A DNA stretch of 64,000 nt from the NCBI GenBank assembly GCA_922989275.2, contig OV277868.1:46374216-46438215 (forward strand). The letters run 5' to 3'. Positions 1 to 15,300 of this stretch are shown in pieces. Below the pieces are notes generated by a model. It did not search any database and had not been told where the DNA came from. It saw nothing but the letters and a program-made list of their open reading frames with translations. Source of the DNA: Gari tellinella. Its lineage: Eukaryota; Mollusca; Bivalvia; Cardiida; Psammobiidae. Position 1 is the first letter of the stretch, and the number at the start of each line of letters is the position of its first letter. Both the position numbers and the translations under genes were made by a program.

Positions 1-203
1 AACAGCGTACATGTGGAATACACTTGTTCTATGCAAACGGTGTTGACCCTAATCAGAGGGCTCCTAAAGGAGCCCTCTGTTCAGGGTCTACACTGTTTGG
101 CATTTTTACATAAATTGTAAAAATCACCCCTAAAAGTCAAAAATGGACTAGACTAAATTGAAAACTAGCATTGTGCATTTGAGGTTTCAGGGAGGAAAGG
201 GTA
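1..203 (+). repeat. MITE family B, copy 1 (truncated by window edge)
   Basis: The central palindrome (about 38-105) pairs GACCCTAATCAGAGGGCTCC with its complement around CTAAAGGAG. The right flank carries the family's ATGGACTAGACTAAATTG and GGAGGAAAGGGT terminus. It abuts the SSRP1 exon 7 donor. Confidence 0.85.
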
Positions 204-214
204 CAGTTACATAC

Positions 215-318
215 TCTCCTAAGCCACACTCCAGGTTGATCTCACTGTCCTTGTAGAACAACAGAATGAGCATGTGGTAGCGTGTCTGACCCTGCTTGAT
301 TGGAGGGTCCAAACTCAC
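215..318 (-). CDS. SSRP1: SSRP1 coding exon 7 (3' end uncertain)
   Basis: The reading is [20 protein letters not shown] then [14 protein letters not shown], joining FFFV|V to [10 protein letters not shown] as in vertebrates. The acceptor is TTTCACAG. Two donors are possible: GTATGT at 214 (exon ends 215) or GTAACT at 210 (exon ends 211). I chose GTATGT as closer to consensus. The frame runs into a stop near position 182, so the exon must end before that. A family B MITE begins within about 10 bp of the donor. Confidence 0.9.
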
Positions 319-3300
319 CTGTGAAAATAGAACATGTTCACAAAATAAACATCAACCCATAACATTGAGCCAAACTCACCTGAGAAAATAGAACATGTTC
401 ACAAAATAAACATCAAAGCAATAAAATTGAGGCTTAACCCTTTACCACATAGCTTGTTTCTAGTTTTGAATACAGGTGACCACTTAAAGCAGGTTGAAAG
501 TAAAGCAGAATGCAACTTAAGGCGCATTCTGCTTTACTTTCAGCCTGCTTTATGCTACATCTGCTAGGGTATAGAAAATATTTATGGTACATGTTCATGA
601 CTGTATAAATTGGAACTATTTTCTTCAGTGTAGGAATAAATTGAATGTGCTAAAAGGCGCTTCTATGGGGGAAAGGATTACGCTGTCAATACAATAATTG
701 CGGTGGCTGACCAAGAACAGTGTGATCGACATTATTATTTCTTATTTAAACAATAGACGCATTGCAATAGAATGTAAAAATTTACATATATTCAAAATTT
801 CTAACAATTTATTCTAATCTGAGAGGCAAACAGAGTGGAGCCTAATCAGACGCTGAGTTAGCGGCGTCGGATCTATTTCACGTTTCGAGTTTGATCCAGG
901 GACGGGGCAGTATGTGAGAGGGTACATTGGTCTACCGTCCGAACACGTGGGTTTTCTCCGGGCACTCCGGTTTCCTCCCACAGAAACGACCAAATACGCC
1001 ACCATTCGAGCCATTGAGAGTGATTTATATAAGTTTATGTAGCTTGTTTCGCAATTGATGTAAAATAAATAAAGTTTAAACTCTTTTTTTTTTTTTTTTA
1101 GCATAAACCCATTTGTTGGGAACAAATAACATCTTCTCCAATGTAAACACACTTCATTGATAAGTTAAGCACTTAACACCAGAGCTCCAGAAAAGAAGAG
1201 TATTTCAAGAACTAAAATCTTTATTTCAAAATTAAACCCTATGGTGTCACTACTCATTAGAATCGTCTCGAAGAGACGATTCTAATGAGTAGTAACACCA
1301 TAGGATTTAGTGTCAAAGTAAGAGATAAAATGATGCATATGATTCCGTTTACTCCCTCTTATCTGGAGCCCTGCTTACCACAAAGAAAAATTGTCTTCCA
1401 TCCTTGTGAGGCAGCAAGAAAAGTCGTAGCACAGAGGTGTAAGGTACCTTGTAGTCAAATGTTTTACCGTGAAGCTGTAGGAATGTGGTGTAAATCTTGA
1501 TGTCATAGCGACCTCTGAAATATACAATGGTCAATAAATACTTGTTGATTCTAATCTTTACAATTTATTAATCTCTTTGTCGTCTTTCATACAGTGCTCC
1601 CTCCCTACAACAACACTTACCACTCTTCCCCCAAACAAGACAATTATGTCCAACCTATTCACAGCTGCAATGTTGTCTGCTTAAAATAGACGTCTGCCGT
1701 TTTTCTCAAAGTTACATAATGGACATTTTGACAGAAAAAACTTAACGAGTGACAAACAGCTTGAATCCAGATCAGACGCTGCATTACACAGCGTCTGATC
1801 TGGAATAAAGGCTGTTTGCAAATGTAAGTCGATTTCCCTCCCTATAACCACTCCCTCAGAACAACACACAAAATTCGTCTCCCAATTGGTGTCCTTGAAG
1901 AGAGGATGTACAGCTAAAGCTTATTTTGTGGCTACTCATTTATATTATCTCAAAAAGTGTGTGGACACTTGTAGGAAAAATGTTGAACTTCTTGAGTTAA
2001 ACTGTTTATTTGCTCTTTAATATTTAGAGCACATGGCTTGCATGTAATTTTCAATCATTAGGATTTGATTCGATATGCGATTTTAATCACTTTTAACAGT
2101 ATTTCAGTCATATCCTGACGTCTGGCTAATTAAAAGAAGAGGAACACCCCATGAAGCAGTTTCAGGCACGAATCGGCAACTGGGTACAAACCACCAACTT
2201 TCCGTAAGCCAGTTGGAAAGCTTCCCCACATGAAACATCCAAGTGCCAAGGCCTCAACAATAAGGACAGTTGGTTCTAAATAATATCTAGAACCCTTTCT
2301 AAGATGGAAACTTGTCAATATATTTTGCAAACAGTTTAGATCCTAATCAGAGCCTGCACAATTTATTTTACTTTTTTTTCTGTAATATTTTTTTAAAGCG
2401 GCCTAAACTCTTTCAACACTTAGTTACTATTGTGGTTTATTAGGTTCCCTTATGGATCTTTTAGTTATAAAGGCATGAACCGGTCTACTTGAATTTCTGT
2501 GTAGTTTGATAAATACTGCTCTAAATTAGCAAACAGTGTAGACCCTGAAGCGCGTTCAAGTACCGTATCAGCAAACAGCAACGTTAACCGCTGCAAACAA
2601 CCCATATAGTATGACATCTAACGTTTACCAATACTCTTCAATAATAACTCATTGCGCCCCCATGTTTATCAACTTTTTAAGGGTACGAACGATTTATGTA
2701 CGAATCGGAATAACACACGCAAAAGTGTACTAATCAACTGATTTGCATCAATTTTACCGCATATAAAAATAAGATTTAGCTGCTCAGATGTAAGCTGCTT
2801 TGTTTGATACATTTAGTATCGGAAAATGTTGGTTTATTGATGAGAAATTAAGTCGGGACTGTTCCCTGGTTTTATTAAATTCATTTGGTCACCATTTTGT
2901 TTTCCTTTGTTGGCGATGGCTAACTACCTCTGAGACAGTTCGCAATTGGTAACAGCCAAACGGTAATTAAAGTTAAATTGTTACTGTTTTCTGATGCAAT
3001 CGATACGGTACTTGAACGCGCTACTGATCAGAGGACTCCTACAGGAGCCCTCTGATCTGGGTCTACACTGTTTGCAAATGCAATGAGTATATTTTAAACA
3101 GGTCCATGGTGTTGAAAGAGTTCAGCATCAACATAAACTGGTAGAATATTTCATATAAAAAATCAGCATGGAAACAATTTATGTAAGTGTAAACATAAAA
3201 TCATGCCATAACATTTCAAACAGGACAATGTGAAATGCTGACCTGGGTGTGAGACACTGAACCTCTGGGAAGACACAGACAGCGTCTCCTGTGGCCTGTA

Positions 3301-6300
3301 TGATGTCTGCGTTCTCCATCACACGGCTGTTAAACTCCTACAACACACAACACACTCATGTTTAACCCAGTACTCAATAGAAACGCCATATAGATACAAA
3401 CTAGTTCCATTTTATACATTTATGAACAAGAGCCGCATGCGGCCCTAAACCGCTCACCTGGTACCCAGTGTTTTCTCGAGAGCGCGTTTTTGGCGCAGAA
3501 AATTCACGTTTGGCGCAACCAAATTTGTAACCTGCGTTTTTCTTGACGCAACAATATTTCAGCCCTAAATTGTATCTTTAACTCCGAAGAAATTGCCATC
3601 TTATAAACCGAAAGTCGGCGTCGAGAAGCAGTGATTCTGTTTACTTGTTGCTGTTATTCTGCGCATGCGTGAGCACCTTGCTGGCCTCAATTCCGGTAGC
3701 CTGGTTCCCTGTCTTCATCACATTCGGGAACCTGACTAAAATTACGGTGCAATTTCCCGTTCAAGTTACGTATCTCGGTACGGCTTCGACGATTTCAAAC
3801 CAATGAATAGTTATCAGTAAACGTTGAATATTTTATTACCTTCGATCCAATACGATTGTTTCTTATAAATAAAGACGTGCAACTCAAATAATAATCTTCA
3901 ATTATCAAAGTGTGTGGAATTATTACTGATACAGAATATAATCCGACATACGTTACAGTACCAGGACAATATTAAAACGTCTTCCCGAAATATGTCAAGT
4001 TGAATAAAACTTTACGAAAGCTCCGAAGCAACGGAGACAAACTGCATTTTAATAAAAAAAGAAAACTCTGATTACGGTGCTGATCGTAATAAATCAATGC
4101 CTTGAAGCAGAAAAGAATCAAACGAGTGAAGAAACTGCATCCAAACAGCGTCGGCAGCGAACCCGGTAACGAACTGCATGCATGGCTTGAGAAAAACTTT
4201 CGGCTACGGTATGAAAGTGGCAAAAACGGGAAAATCCAGAAAAAGACAGATATTCTTTCAGTAGATGTGAGCTTAACTATTTGTTTCAGTCAAGAAAAAC
4301 ACAAGTATTACTAGCTGTTTCTGACTTGGAGTTTCACTCTCATTGAAACTTTCTGTAAGTTTAAAGTGAGAGACAGGCCGAACGTTGAATTTATGTTGAA
4401 TTTTGACACGAATTAATAAGTGCTTATTAATTCGTGATTTTGATTATTTTACCTGCATTCAAAAAACTGAAATTTTCAAGTTAATTAACCCTCTCCTATA
4501 CACCTTTGAAGGTCTTCTGCACCTTGCTAACAGAGCAGACCATTACCAAACAGATGTTAAAGCTACACTACTTTCTCATAGATCATAATAACTTAGAACC
4601 TGTTCTGCTAACACTTCAAACCAACCGTGCATAATCAGTTGTAACACCTTATATGCATTAATTAAGATAATTCAAGTCAGAAATATATATGACCCCTGAT
4701 TTTTCTAAATGACCCCCACTTTTTTAAACAGGGGCTCAAACTTGACCCCCTAAATTTTGGCTCTAGAGAAAACACTGGGTACCCATTGTTACGGTCATGG
4801 TAATGAACCAGTAATGGTAAAGTTTTCACTATAAGCCATCATTGGTAAATTCATCCTCACCACCTGGCGGCCATGTTTGAGCTAGGAAGATTATTTGAAG
4901 AACACTGGCAAAGGGTCACCCATGAATCATTATTTGTGTGAAAATATTCTTAAATCAGACCAATAGTTTCAGAGAAAAAGATTTTTAAAGATTTTCTATA
5001 CAGAAATATAAGGAAAACTTGCCCCACCCACTGGCGGCCATGATTTTAAAGATAACAAAATGATTTTAAGAAATCTGTTAGAGAATCATAAATGGATCAT
5101 ATGAGTAAAATTATTTTATATTTGGACCAGTAGTTTCACAGAAGAAGATTTTTAAAGTTTTTACTATACAGTACATAAGGAAAATGTGCCCCACCCACTT
5201 GCGGCCATGTTTTTTTAGATATCAAAATTATTTAAGAAATCTGGTAGAGGGTCACCCATGGATCATTTGTGTGAAATTACTTTCAAATCTAAACCAGCGG
5301 TTTCAGACAAGAAGATTTTTAAAGTTTTCACTATATAGCCATATAAGGAAAATCTGCCCCACCCACTAGCGGCCATGTTTTTTAAAATAGGAAAATTATT
5401 TTAAGAAATCTGATAGAGGATCACCAATGGCACATTTTTGTGAAATTATTTTCAATTTGGACCAGTAGTTTCACAGAAGACGATTTTTAAAGTTTTTACT
5501 ATACAGTAACATAAGGAAAATGTGCCCCACCCACTTGTGGCCATGTTTTTTTAGATATCAAAATTATTTTAAGAAATCTGGTAGAGGGTCACCCATTGAT
5601 CATTTGTGTGAAATTATTTTCAAATTGGACCAGCGGTTTCAGACAAGAAGATTTTTAAAGTTTTCACTATATAGCCATATCACTGATTCTACATAAGTAC
5701 CGTCAAAGTGGAAAATATTATGTCCCTCATATAATTTCTAAACTAAATGGTATCATACACACCCATCTATGTAAATTATAGCGCTGAAGGTGATAATAAT
5801 CACACACAAATAAAGAAAACCTGGACAGGTTCATATTTCAGACCTACAAGGGTTGTATTATAAGGCAATTTTTGCACTTTTACCTTGTCCCTCGTCAGCG
5901 GTTTTTTTCCTTCTTTGAACGGTACCGGGGAACGGACCCGTTCCCAATTGGAGGTGGACTCGTACCAATTTGATGACCGGACCCTTCCCAATCAAAAGAA
6001 ATCAATTATCGGACCTGTTCCCAATCAAAATAAACATATTTGCCAATTATTAATTAAATTTTCCCTTTAAATCATAGCAAACCATCCATATTCCAACTTA
6101 TCTTTGGTTACAATGAATGTAAACAAAGTAAGGCAACCCCATTGACATTTTTGGGAGTATGTATAAAACAATACCAGTGATTACGGCCGAATTTCGGAAA
6201 CGGTCCGGGCGAAGATTTATACATGCCCCTTCATCGAGACTGGTTAATGTTGCGTGATCGCAAAATCCGCTGAAATTGATAAAGAGTTTACAAACCCAGT

Positions 6301-9300
6301 CTGACTCTGTTTACCATCATTTATAAAATAGAAAACCTACAATTAAAACAATCATGAGCCATAATTCAAAGTATTACAGAATTGTTTTGAACAAGACAAT
6401 AATGAACAAGAGGGCCTGAAGGCCCTGATATCGCTCACCTGTTGTACTGAAGCTTGATAGCTTAACCTTTCTATATTTCACCGGTTTTAATATTTGTAGT
6501 ATAGCATGTAAACAATTTTTGAATACAACCTCATAATTCTAGTACAGTAGAGTACATCAAGGGCAGAAAACAATACTGAAATGAAGTCTTTTCTAGCATT
6601 TCAAAGTATATCAAGGGCAGATAACTATTGCCACAATAATTAGATTTCAACAATAATTGCACTCCTTTGAGAACTTATAGCTATATTCTTTGTCTGCAAG
6701 TATAATCAAAATCCATTGATAACTGTAGTTGCAACAGTATAAACGCTGTTAGATATGGCATTTTCAGCAATTCAAGGGCAGACAACTCTTGACCTATTTG
6801 TCCGATTTCAACCATAATCACACTTATTCGAACTCTTATGGTCATATATAATCTGAGCAAGTTTGAGATAGATTGGATAAAAATTGTGGCCCCTAGAGTG
6901 TAAACACTGTTAAATATGGCATTTTCAGCTATTCAAAGGTAGATTACTCTCAACCTATTGGTCTGATTTCAACCATAATCGAACTCATCTGAACTCTTAT
7001 GGTCATTTACAATCAGAGCAGGTTTCAGATAGATTGGATAAAAATTGTGGCCTCTAGAGTGTAAACACCCTTAAATATGACATTTTCAGCAATTCAAAGG
7101 TAGATAACTCTAGACCTATTAGTCTGATTTCAACCAAAATCGAACTCATCTGAACTCTAATAGTCATATACAATCTGAGCAAGTTTAAGAAAGAATGGAG
7201 AAAAGTTGTGGCCTCTAGAGTGTAAACAGCCTTAAATATGGCATTTTCAGCAATTCAAAGGTAGATAACTCTTGATCTATTGCTCAGATTTCAACCATAA
7301 TTGAACTCGTCCACACTCTTATGGTAATATACAATCTGGGCAAGTTTGAGAAACATTGGATAAATAATGTGGCATCTAGAGTGTAAACACTGTTAAATAT
7401 GGCATTTACAGCAATTCAAAGGTCAATAACTCTTGACCTATTGGTCTGATTTCAACCATAAATGAACTCATCCGAACTCTTATAGTAATATACAATCTGA
7501 GCAAGTTTGAGGAAGATTCCATAAATATTGTGGTCTCTAGAGTGTAAACACTAAAATTGTTGACGCCGGACATTCAAGTATTGCAATAGCTCACCCTGAG
7601 CTAGCTCAGGTGAGCTAAAAACTTGAATCTAGATCACTGCCTTTAACACTCGCGAGCGTGATTGGCAGTATCCAGAGATAGATAAGATAAGATTTAGGAT
7701 TTTACCAAGTCATCAACTCTGTCTCGGCCGCAACCGCGTCTACTGTGAGTAACACACCCAGCGTAGATTTTGTTTCTACACCATGTTTACCATCATAAAC
7801 AGTTCTAACGGTTTAGTAACTTAAATTCCCAATTTCTGCGTTGTCATCATTTCAAAACTCGTTTTTCCCAATTTGACTTGAAAAATTCCCAATCTGAGGG
7901 GTACCGGACCCGTTCCCAATTGGGTGAAAAAAAAACGCTGCTCGTTATAGGTAAATACAAGGCACCCATGAAAATGCAGAAACAGTAATTAAAAAGATGT
8001 GTAATATCAATACTGATAAAAAAAATTCTCTTCTTATCATGTCCCGATTTTAAATGTAATGTACGTTATGCACGATTGAGCATGGTCTACAAACGTTGTT
8101 ATGCCGCATTTGCTTATTATTTTTCTTCTTGAGCAATCTAAACCACATACCTACTTTAGCTATTAAGTCCAAGGAGTTTGATATTGAAGTGATTTTGGTC
8201 TACCTTACTCTGAAGTAGTCAGTTGTCTATACCGGAAACATGACGTATAAATGTAATAATAATGACGTCATAAATATTTGACAAAAACCACTGAATATTT
8301 AAATTTTAGCTCCCATGACCTATGACGACACCGTATACATGGCAATAATGACGTGTAACTATGACGTCATAAGCCAGGAGGAAATTATGTACTATATTTG
8401 TAAACTGGGAATTCCATGATATGTGAGTTTCAAAATTTATAGATCTGAACTTATAAGTCAAATGTTTGTGATCTGTTTATTGATGTACATAGATCTACTA
8501 TGCCAATTTATTTTCTTAATTGTGTTATGTTTTCTTACTTGTGTTAGATCTATATATATTCAAGTGATAATTTATGTAGATCCCTTCAGTGCAATAGTAT
8601 CGTACCCGCGAATAATTTAACTCGCGGATGCGTTGGTGTTGCGCCGAATTGTTGGTCTAAGATTGTATTCACGAATTAATAGCCTATCATATCTATGTTA
8701 CAAAACACTGAATATGCCTTCTCAGTTTGGATAGAAAATGACATGGAAGGCTCCCAATGGATATTTCCACATTATGTTTTGAAGTCTAAAATGAGAAACT
8801 ACAATTTACGATATCGGCTGTAGTTTTCAAGTTTTCGAAGTCGCAAGTGCCGGACAGTTTGGAACTAGCTGTGGCGCTAAGTAACCGTGTGTCTCATCTG
8901 GAAATAAACTGTCCCTACAGATGTATAAATCTATTTTTATCTATTTCAAATCTATTTATTGCAACTTACAAAACTTACAACCACTGCCGCGAACGGCGGT
9001 TTAATTGTAAATTTCATTGTAGCTCTCCCACCTTTAAAATACTTAATTGTTAAAGTTCTCTTTCATTACCTGTTTAGTTTGTATTACACCTTCAATTAAC
9101 CTCATGTATTCATGTGAAAACATGTACTGAGCGAAATAAAGAATTTGAATTTGAAACAATTTGAATTTGAATTTGAAACAAAGGACGTAAGATACGTCAG
9201 GGTAACTTCTGCTTCTGCTTTATCTGTCGTTGAATATATCAAAGGGTTTAACGGTTAAAATTGAAGAACATCCTATCGGACTTGTTATAGGGCTTCACCT

Positions 9301-12300
9301 TCCGATTATGTTGACTTAAACTTCTGAAGAATATCATTGAAAGATATAAGAGCTAATGTACGTTATAATAAGGCTACGTTATGGCATTATTTAATACCAA
9401 TTACTTCTGATGACGTAATGCTAAAACTGACGTCATAATGATCTTAAAACGTTTACTCAAATATAGCATACGTAACAGCAACGACGGACCATGTGAAAAA
9501 GAGTATCTTGCATGTTACCAGCGAGGGGATGTGATTTTTTTCTCTCGAATATTAATGATTTTTCTCTGGTGCGATCTTCTGCCACAGTCCCACCTACACA
9601 ATTTGCGAAACTGTTTGTAAGCAATTGTTTTACCTGTATCGTTTGCCTTTTTCTGAAAATCACTTGTATCTTAATATATTTAAGTCAAAATTAGCTATAA
9701 CTTTGATAACGTATCTTATGCAAACATAACGTTTCTGATTTGAAATAGTGGAGTAATTATCTTAAAATCAAGCGACTATTTTGGGGAAAAAGTACAAAGA
9801 GAATGTCAAAACATCATATATTTCTATTTAAACAGATAAATAATTGTAAATCATGTATTGGTTACATAGAAGCTGTTATTATTTGTCATAACGTATCTTA
9901 GGAAAAACTGTCTTTGTTGCATCACATAAGCATAGTACCGCATTGGATATACTAAATGTGCTGAAAATCGTTAAGAAACCAACTTTTGATATTTATTCAA
10001 GTTCAAGAGAGTAGATCTAGATCTTGATTTTTTTATCCGAGATAGACATCTAGTTTACTCTGTATGATTCTACCCGCATTTTCTACCAGACAGATCTACA
10101 GATCTAAGAATATGTGAAACCATCCTGTTAAATTATAAGATTTTAAAATGAATACTGTATTCCTGAGGAGTATGAGTTGGACGGTCAGTATGCATCGTAA
10201 ATATGTGGATAGAAGAACGGACTGAATATACGAACGAACGAGCGGACAGACGGACACGCTCCTGGGACATGAACAAGAGGCCCATGCGGGCCTAAATATC
10301 GCTCACCTGAAAAAACCAACACAAGGGTCACATGACCCCTGGGGTGGGATCATTTTTTACCCTAGAGACATAATTTCAAAAATCTTGCTGATGAAGTGTT
10401 CTGTCAAATATTTTGTACATGGATGATTTCAGACAGGAAGACTTTTCAATGTAAAAAAAATTTTTTTTTAGCTAATGTGACCCAGATATGCAACAGACCT
10501 GAACCATTTCAGCAATATTGGTAAAGATCATCTAAAAGTGTCACTATGCTAAATATCAACGCTCTGGCCATAGTAGTTTCAGAGAAGACGATTTTCACTA
10601 TATAATTCTACGTAAAACTGCGACCCCTAGGGCCTTGGCAGTTTTGACCCAAGGGGTATAATTTGAACAATCTTGATAGAGGATCTGTAGATGATGCTTT
10701 ATGCCAAATATCTAAGCTCAGGGTACTGTGGTTTCAGACAAGAAGATTTTTTAAGTTTTCTTTGAAAAAATCTATTTTTAGCTCCTGTGACCTAGATATG
10801 CAACGGACCGGAACCATATAAACAGTATTGGTTAAGGGTTTTAGAAATGTCACCATGCCAAATATCAAAGCTCTGGCCATATTAGTTTCAGAGAAAATTA
10901 TGTTCGAAGATTTCACTATATAACTCTATGTAAAATTGCGACCCGAGGGGCGGGGTCATTTTTTACCCCAGGGACATAATTTGAACAATCTTGATAGAGG
11001 ACCTGAAGATGATGCTTTGCGCCAAATATCTAACCTCAGGGTACTGTGGTTTCAGACAAGAAGATTTTTTAAGTTTTCATTGAAAAAAATCTATTTTTAG
11101 CTCCTGTAACCTAGATATGCAACAGACCTGAACCATATTTACAATATTGGTTCAGGGCTTCTAGAAGTGTCACCATGCCACAAATATCAAAGCTCTGGCC
11201 ATATTAGTTTCAGAGAAAAAGATGTTTAAAGATTTTACTATATAACTCTTTGTAAAATTACGCCCCCCGGGGCGGGGTCATTTTTGACCCCAGGGACATA
11301 ATTTGAACAATTTTGATAGAGGACCTTAACCCTTTACCTGATAGCCTATTTCTATTACTTAAGATAGGTGACTACTTAAAGCAGGTTGAAAGTAAAGCAG
11401 CATGCGCCTTAGGGCCCATTCTGCTTTACTTTCAGCCTGCTTTAAGCTATCATGTGCTATAATATAGAAAATATTCCCTATAATACATATTCATTACTGA
11501 TTAAATTGGAACTATTTTCTTCAGCGGATGAATAAATCATATCCGCTGAAAGGCGCTTCTATTGGGGAAAGGGTTAAGACAATGCTTTGTGCCAAATATC
11601 TAAGCTCAGGGTACAGTGGTTTCAGACAAGAAGATTTTTTAAGTTTTATTGAAAAAATCTATTTTTAGCTCCTGTGACCTAGATATGCAACGGACCGGAA
11701 ATGTTTGAACAACTTTGAAAGAGGACCATATAAGGATCATTCAGGCCAAGTTTGGTAAAAATCTATCCAGTAGTTTTGGAGGAGATGTCGTTTAAAGAAA
11801 TTGTTGACGACGAACGAACGAACGGACGCACAACTGACAGAGGACGGTCAAAATAGCTCACCTTGGCACTACGTGCCAGGTGAGCTAAAAAATGATTAGA
11901 TTTCAACAATAATTGCACTCCTTTGGGAACTTATAGCTATACTTTGTGTGCAAGTATAATCAAAATCCATTGAAAACTGTAGTTGCAAGAATGTAAATGC
12001 TGTTAGATATGGCATTTCCAGCAATTAAAGGGAATACAACTCTTGATCTAATGGTCGATTTCAACCATAATTGCACTTATTCGAACTATTTTGGTCATAT
12101 TCAATCTGAGCAAGTTTGAAAAAGACTGGATAAAAATTGTGACCTCTAGAGTGTAAACACCCTTAAATATGGCATTTTCAGCAATTCAAAGGTAGATAAC
12201 TCTAAACCTATTGGTCCGATTTCAACCATAATCAAACTCATTTGAACTCTTATGGTCATATACAATCTGAGCAAGTTTGAGATAGATTGGATAAAAACTG

Positions 12301-15300
12301 TGGCCTCTAGAGTGTAAACACCCTTAAATATGGCATTTTCAGCAATTCAAAGGTAGATAACTTCTCAACCTATGAGACCGATTTCAAGCATAATAGAACT
12401 CATCTGAACTCTTACGGTCATATATAATCTGATCAAGTTTGAGATAGATTGAATAAAAATTGTGGCCTCAAGAGTGTAAACACCCTTAAATATGGCATTT
12501 TCAGCAATTCAAAGGTAGATCACTCTCGACCTTATAGTCTGATTTCAACCATAATCGAACTCTTCTGAACTCTTATGGTCATATACAATCTGAGCAAGTT
12601 TGAGAAAGATTGGATAAAATTGTGGCCTCTAGAGTGTAAACACTGTTAAATATGACATTTTCAGCAATTCAAAGGTAGATAACTCTTGATCTATTTGTCT
12701 GATTTCAACCATAATTGAACTCATCCAAGCTCTTATGGTAATATACAATCTGGGCAGGTTTGAGAAAGATTGAATTAATATTGTGGCCTCTAGAGTGTAA
12801 ACACTGTTAAATATGGCATTTTCAGCAATTCAAAGGAAGATTACTCTTGACCTATTCAGGGTTGTCAATAAGATTTGTATCAAGAGATAATTTTGTGAAA
12901 ACAACCGATTCGGCGGGGGGTCAAGGGGGCCGCCTAGGCCCCCTGTGGGTCCAGGGCAAAGCCCTGGTAGGGGGACGGCCGAAAACTATTTTAAGCATTT
13001 TTACACCCCAAAGACGAGCTCTCTTTGGCCAAATTTCACCACCTACCGTACCGCATTAACTCCAACAGTTCGGACATTATTAGAGTTCGGAAACCTATAA
13101 TTTTTCATGAAAATAAATTATTTTTTGCCTCTTATTTCGGACACCAAGATCAAAAGTATTTTCCATGTTTTTGGACACCATGTAACCAGGAACGTATATA
13201 GATATATACGTTAATTCCGGTAAGAGATCATCGGCGTATTTTCAGGATCCAACTTTCTCTTACCTCCGTAAATGCTCGTCAAAAGTGTGCTCGGCCGTGT
13301 GTGTTATTAACAAGATTGTCAATTTACCAGTGCGGGAGATAAGCAATTACGTAATATTTAAGAAACATTGTACACACCTAAGGCTCAGTTTCCCACTGCA
13401 TTAAACAGTCAGAGAACTGCAACATTAGGAGGGCCTTCGTATGACTATATTTGGCTTTCTCTAGCTACTATTTTTATGGTCTCGCTTTTCTGTTCAATGA
13501 AGCGTAGACTGCCATGATTGTTTTGAAAGAGGAATACCTAGAAAGATAACAAATCACGTGTAATAGTGACGTATATCACATGTGACTTCTCGTGAGGGGG
13601 TGTGTACGGAATTCCGTGTTTCATTGGTTGATAAATTAAGATTTCTAAGACAAAGACAAAGGAATTATTTTCCCGCCTTTTACGAGCTGTACCGAACAGT
13701 AACGAATGACTATGCGGCATTAGTTCAACGCATAAATTATTTTCCGTCGCACACATTTTAGGGAATACCTGCTATCTTTAAAACGGATTTCCGAAAAATT
13801 TTAACAGCAATTGAACACGTTTGAAAATACTTTGAAAACACCGTTTCTCGTCCGATCACCGAAGTTAACCCGTTGGGTAATAGTCATTATATATATAGTG
13901 ACTGCACCAACGTATGATGTAGATGTTAAGCAACGTCGAGCCCGGTTAGTACTTGGATGGGTGACCGCCTGGGAATACCGGGTGCCGTAGACTTTAATTT
14001 ATACGCTCCCCCGCAATAGTTTAGTCTTAACAGATAACGATAACTCGGGTGAGACGTTTAAACGAATAAAGCAAGCAAGTGAAAACTATTTTTAGCGCTA
14101 CTTTCATTATATAACTACACTTAATATGTCAATCAATCCCCTGATGTGTGTTACGAAATAAACAAAACATAGCGCCGACTTATGTTTGATTTTTAACTTT
14201 CTATAAGTAGATTTGTGCTACAGAAAATCGGCAGAACATGATTTTTGTTCTAGTTTTTTCTCTCCAGATTTAAGGAGTCCGTGGGACTGCCAACATGCAA
14301 ATCAGCAAAGGAGTCAGACACGATAATAAGGAGTCTCGGACTCCTGACTCCCGTTAGTGTCGAACCCTGCAGTGGTGTGTGTTACGAAATAAACAAAAAA
14401 AATGGATTCTTTAACTAACGCCGACTTGTTTGATTGCGCGCTAATGTATTTATTTCAAAATACGCGGATGCGCTGGAATTCAAGGTGATTATCTTGTATA
14501 TTGTTTTACCATGGAGTACTTAGACCTAAGTACTTCGTGGTTTTACCGACAGCTTGTTCAAACTTTCAGCAGCATATGAAAGCATCTATACACACGTGCG
14601 TGTATAATTCCGTGATTTAAATATGCCGAAGATTCGTTTTGATGTTTGGCGAAATTAGTACGAGGGGAAACAATACTTCATTAAGGATATATTCAAGTTT
14701 TACTATTTCCATGAGTACGGACACCGACGGCGATCGAACGTTTCACGTTAATATCGTAAATGAAAACTGAACAAGAAACCAGGGACATAGATTAAATATA
14801 TCTTATCTACGTCCCTGAAGAAGCTAGAAACATCATGCGAAACTTGCGAAAACTCAAACGGTAACAACGGGTTATAACAAATAAATAAGATATTTAAACC
14901 GGAAGCTAATAGGTTATATAGATCGTAAGGATAAGATCCGAGAGCATTACGTATACGCAACAACTCAGACAATTACAATAATCGGCGCTATTTTTAGGCA
15001 ACTAACGTCCGTCTTTCAAAGTTTCAAGAGGTCTAGGCTTTTGTTTTACTCAATTAACTTGCCGAAAACGGTAATATTTGAGTGAAACTTCATTTTTGTG
15101 ATTCTTCAAATTTGTATCTGTACAAAAAAACAACCGATGCAGAAGCGATTTCAACCGATGGTTTGCATCGGCAATCGGTTACTAATGAACACACTGCCTA
15201 TTAATCAGATTTCAAGCATAATCACTTGACCTATTAATCAGATTTCAATCATAATCGAACTCATCCGAACTCTTATGATAATATACAATCTATGCAAGTT

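Noticed and set aside
1250..1310. Transcription terminator-like hairpin
   Set aside because: It is the central palindrome of a family D MITE that recurs at many sites.
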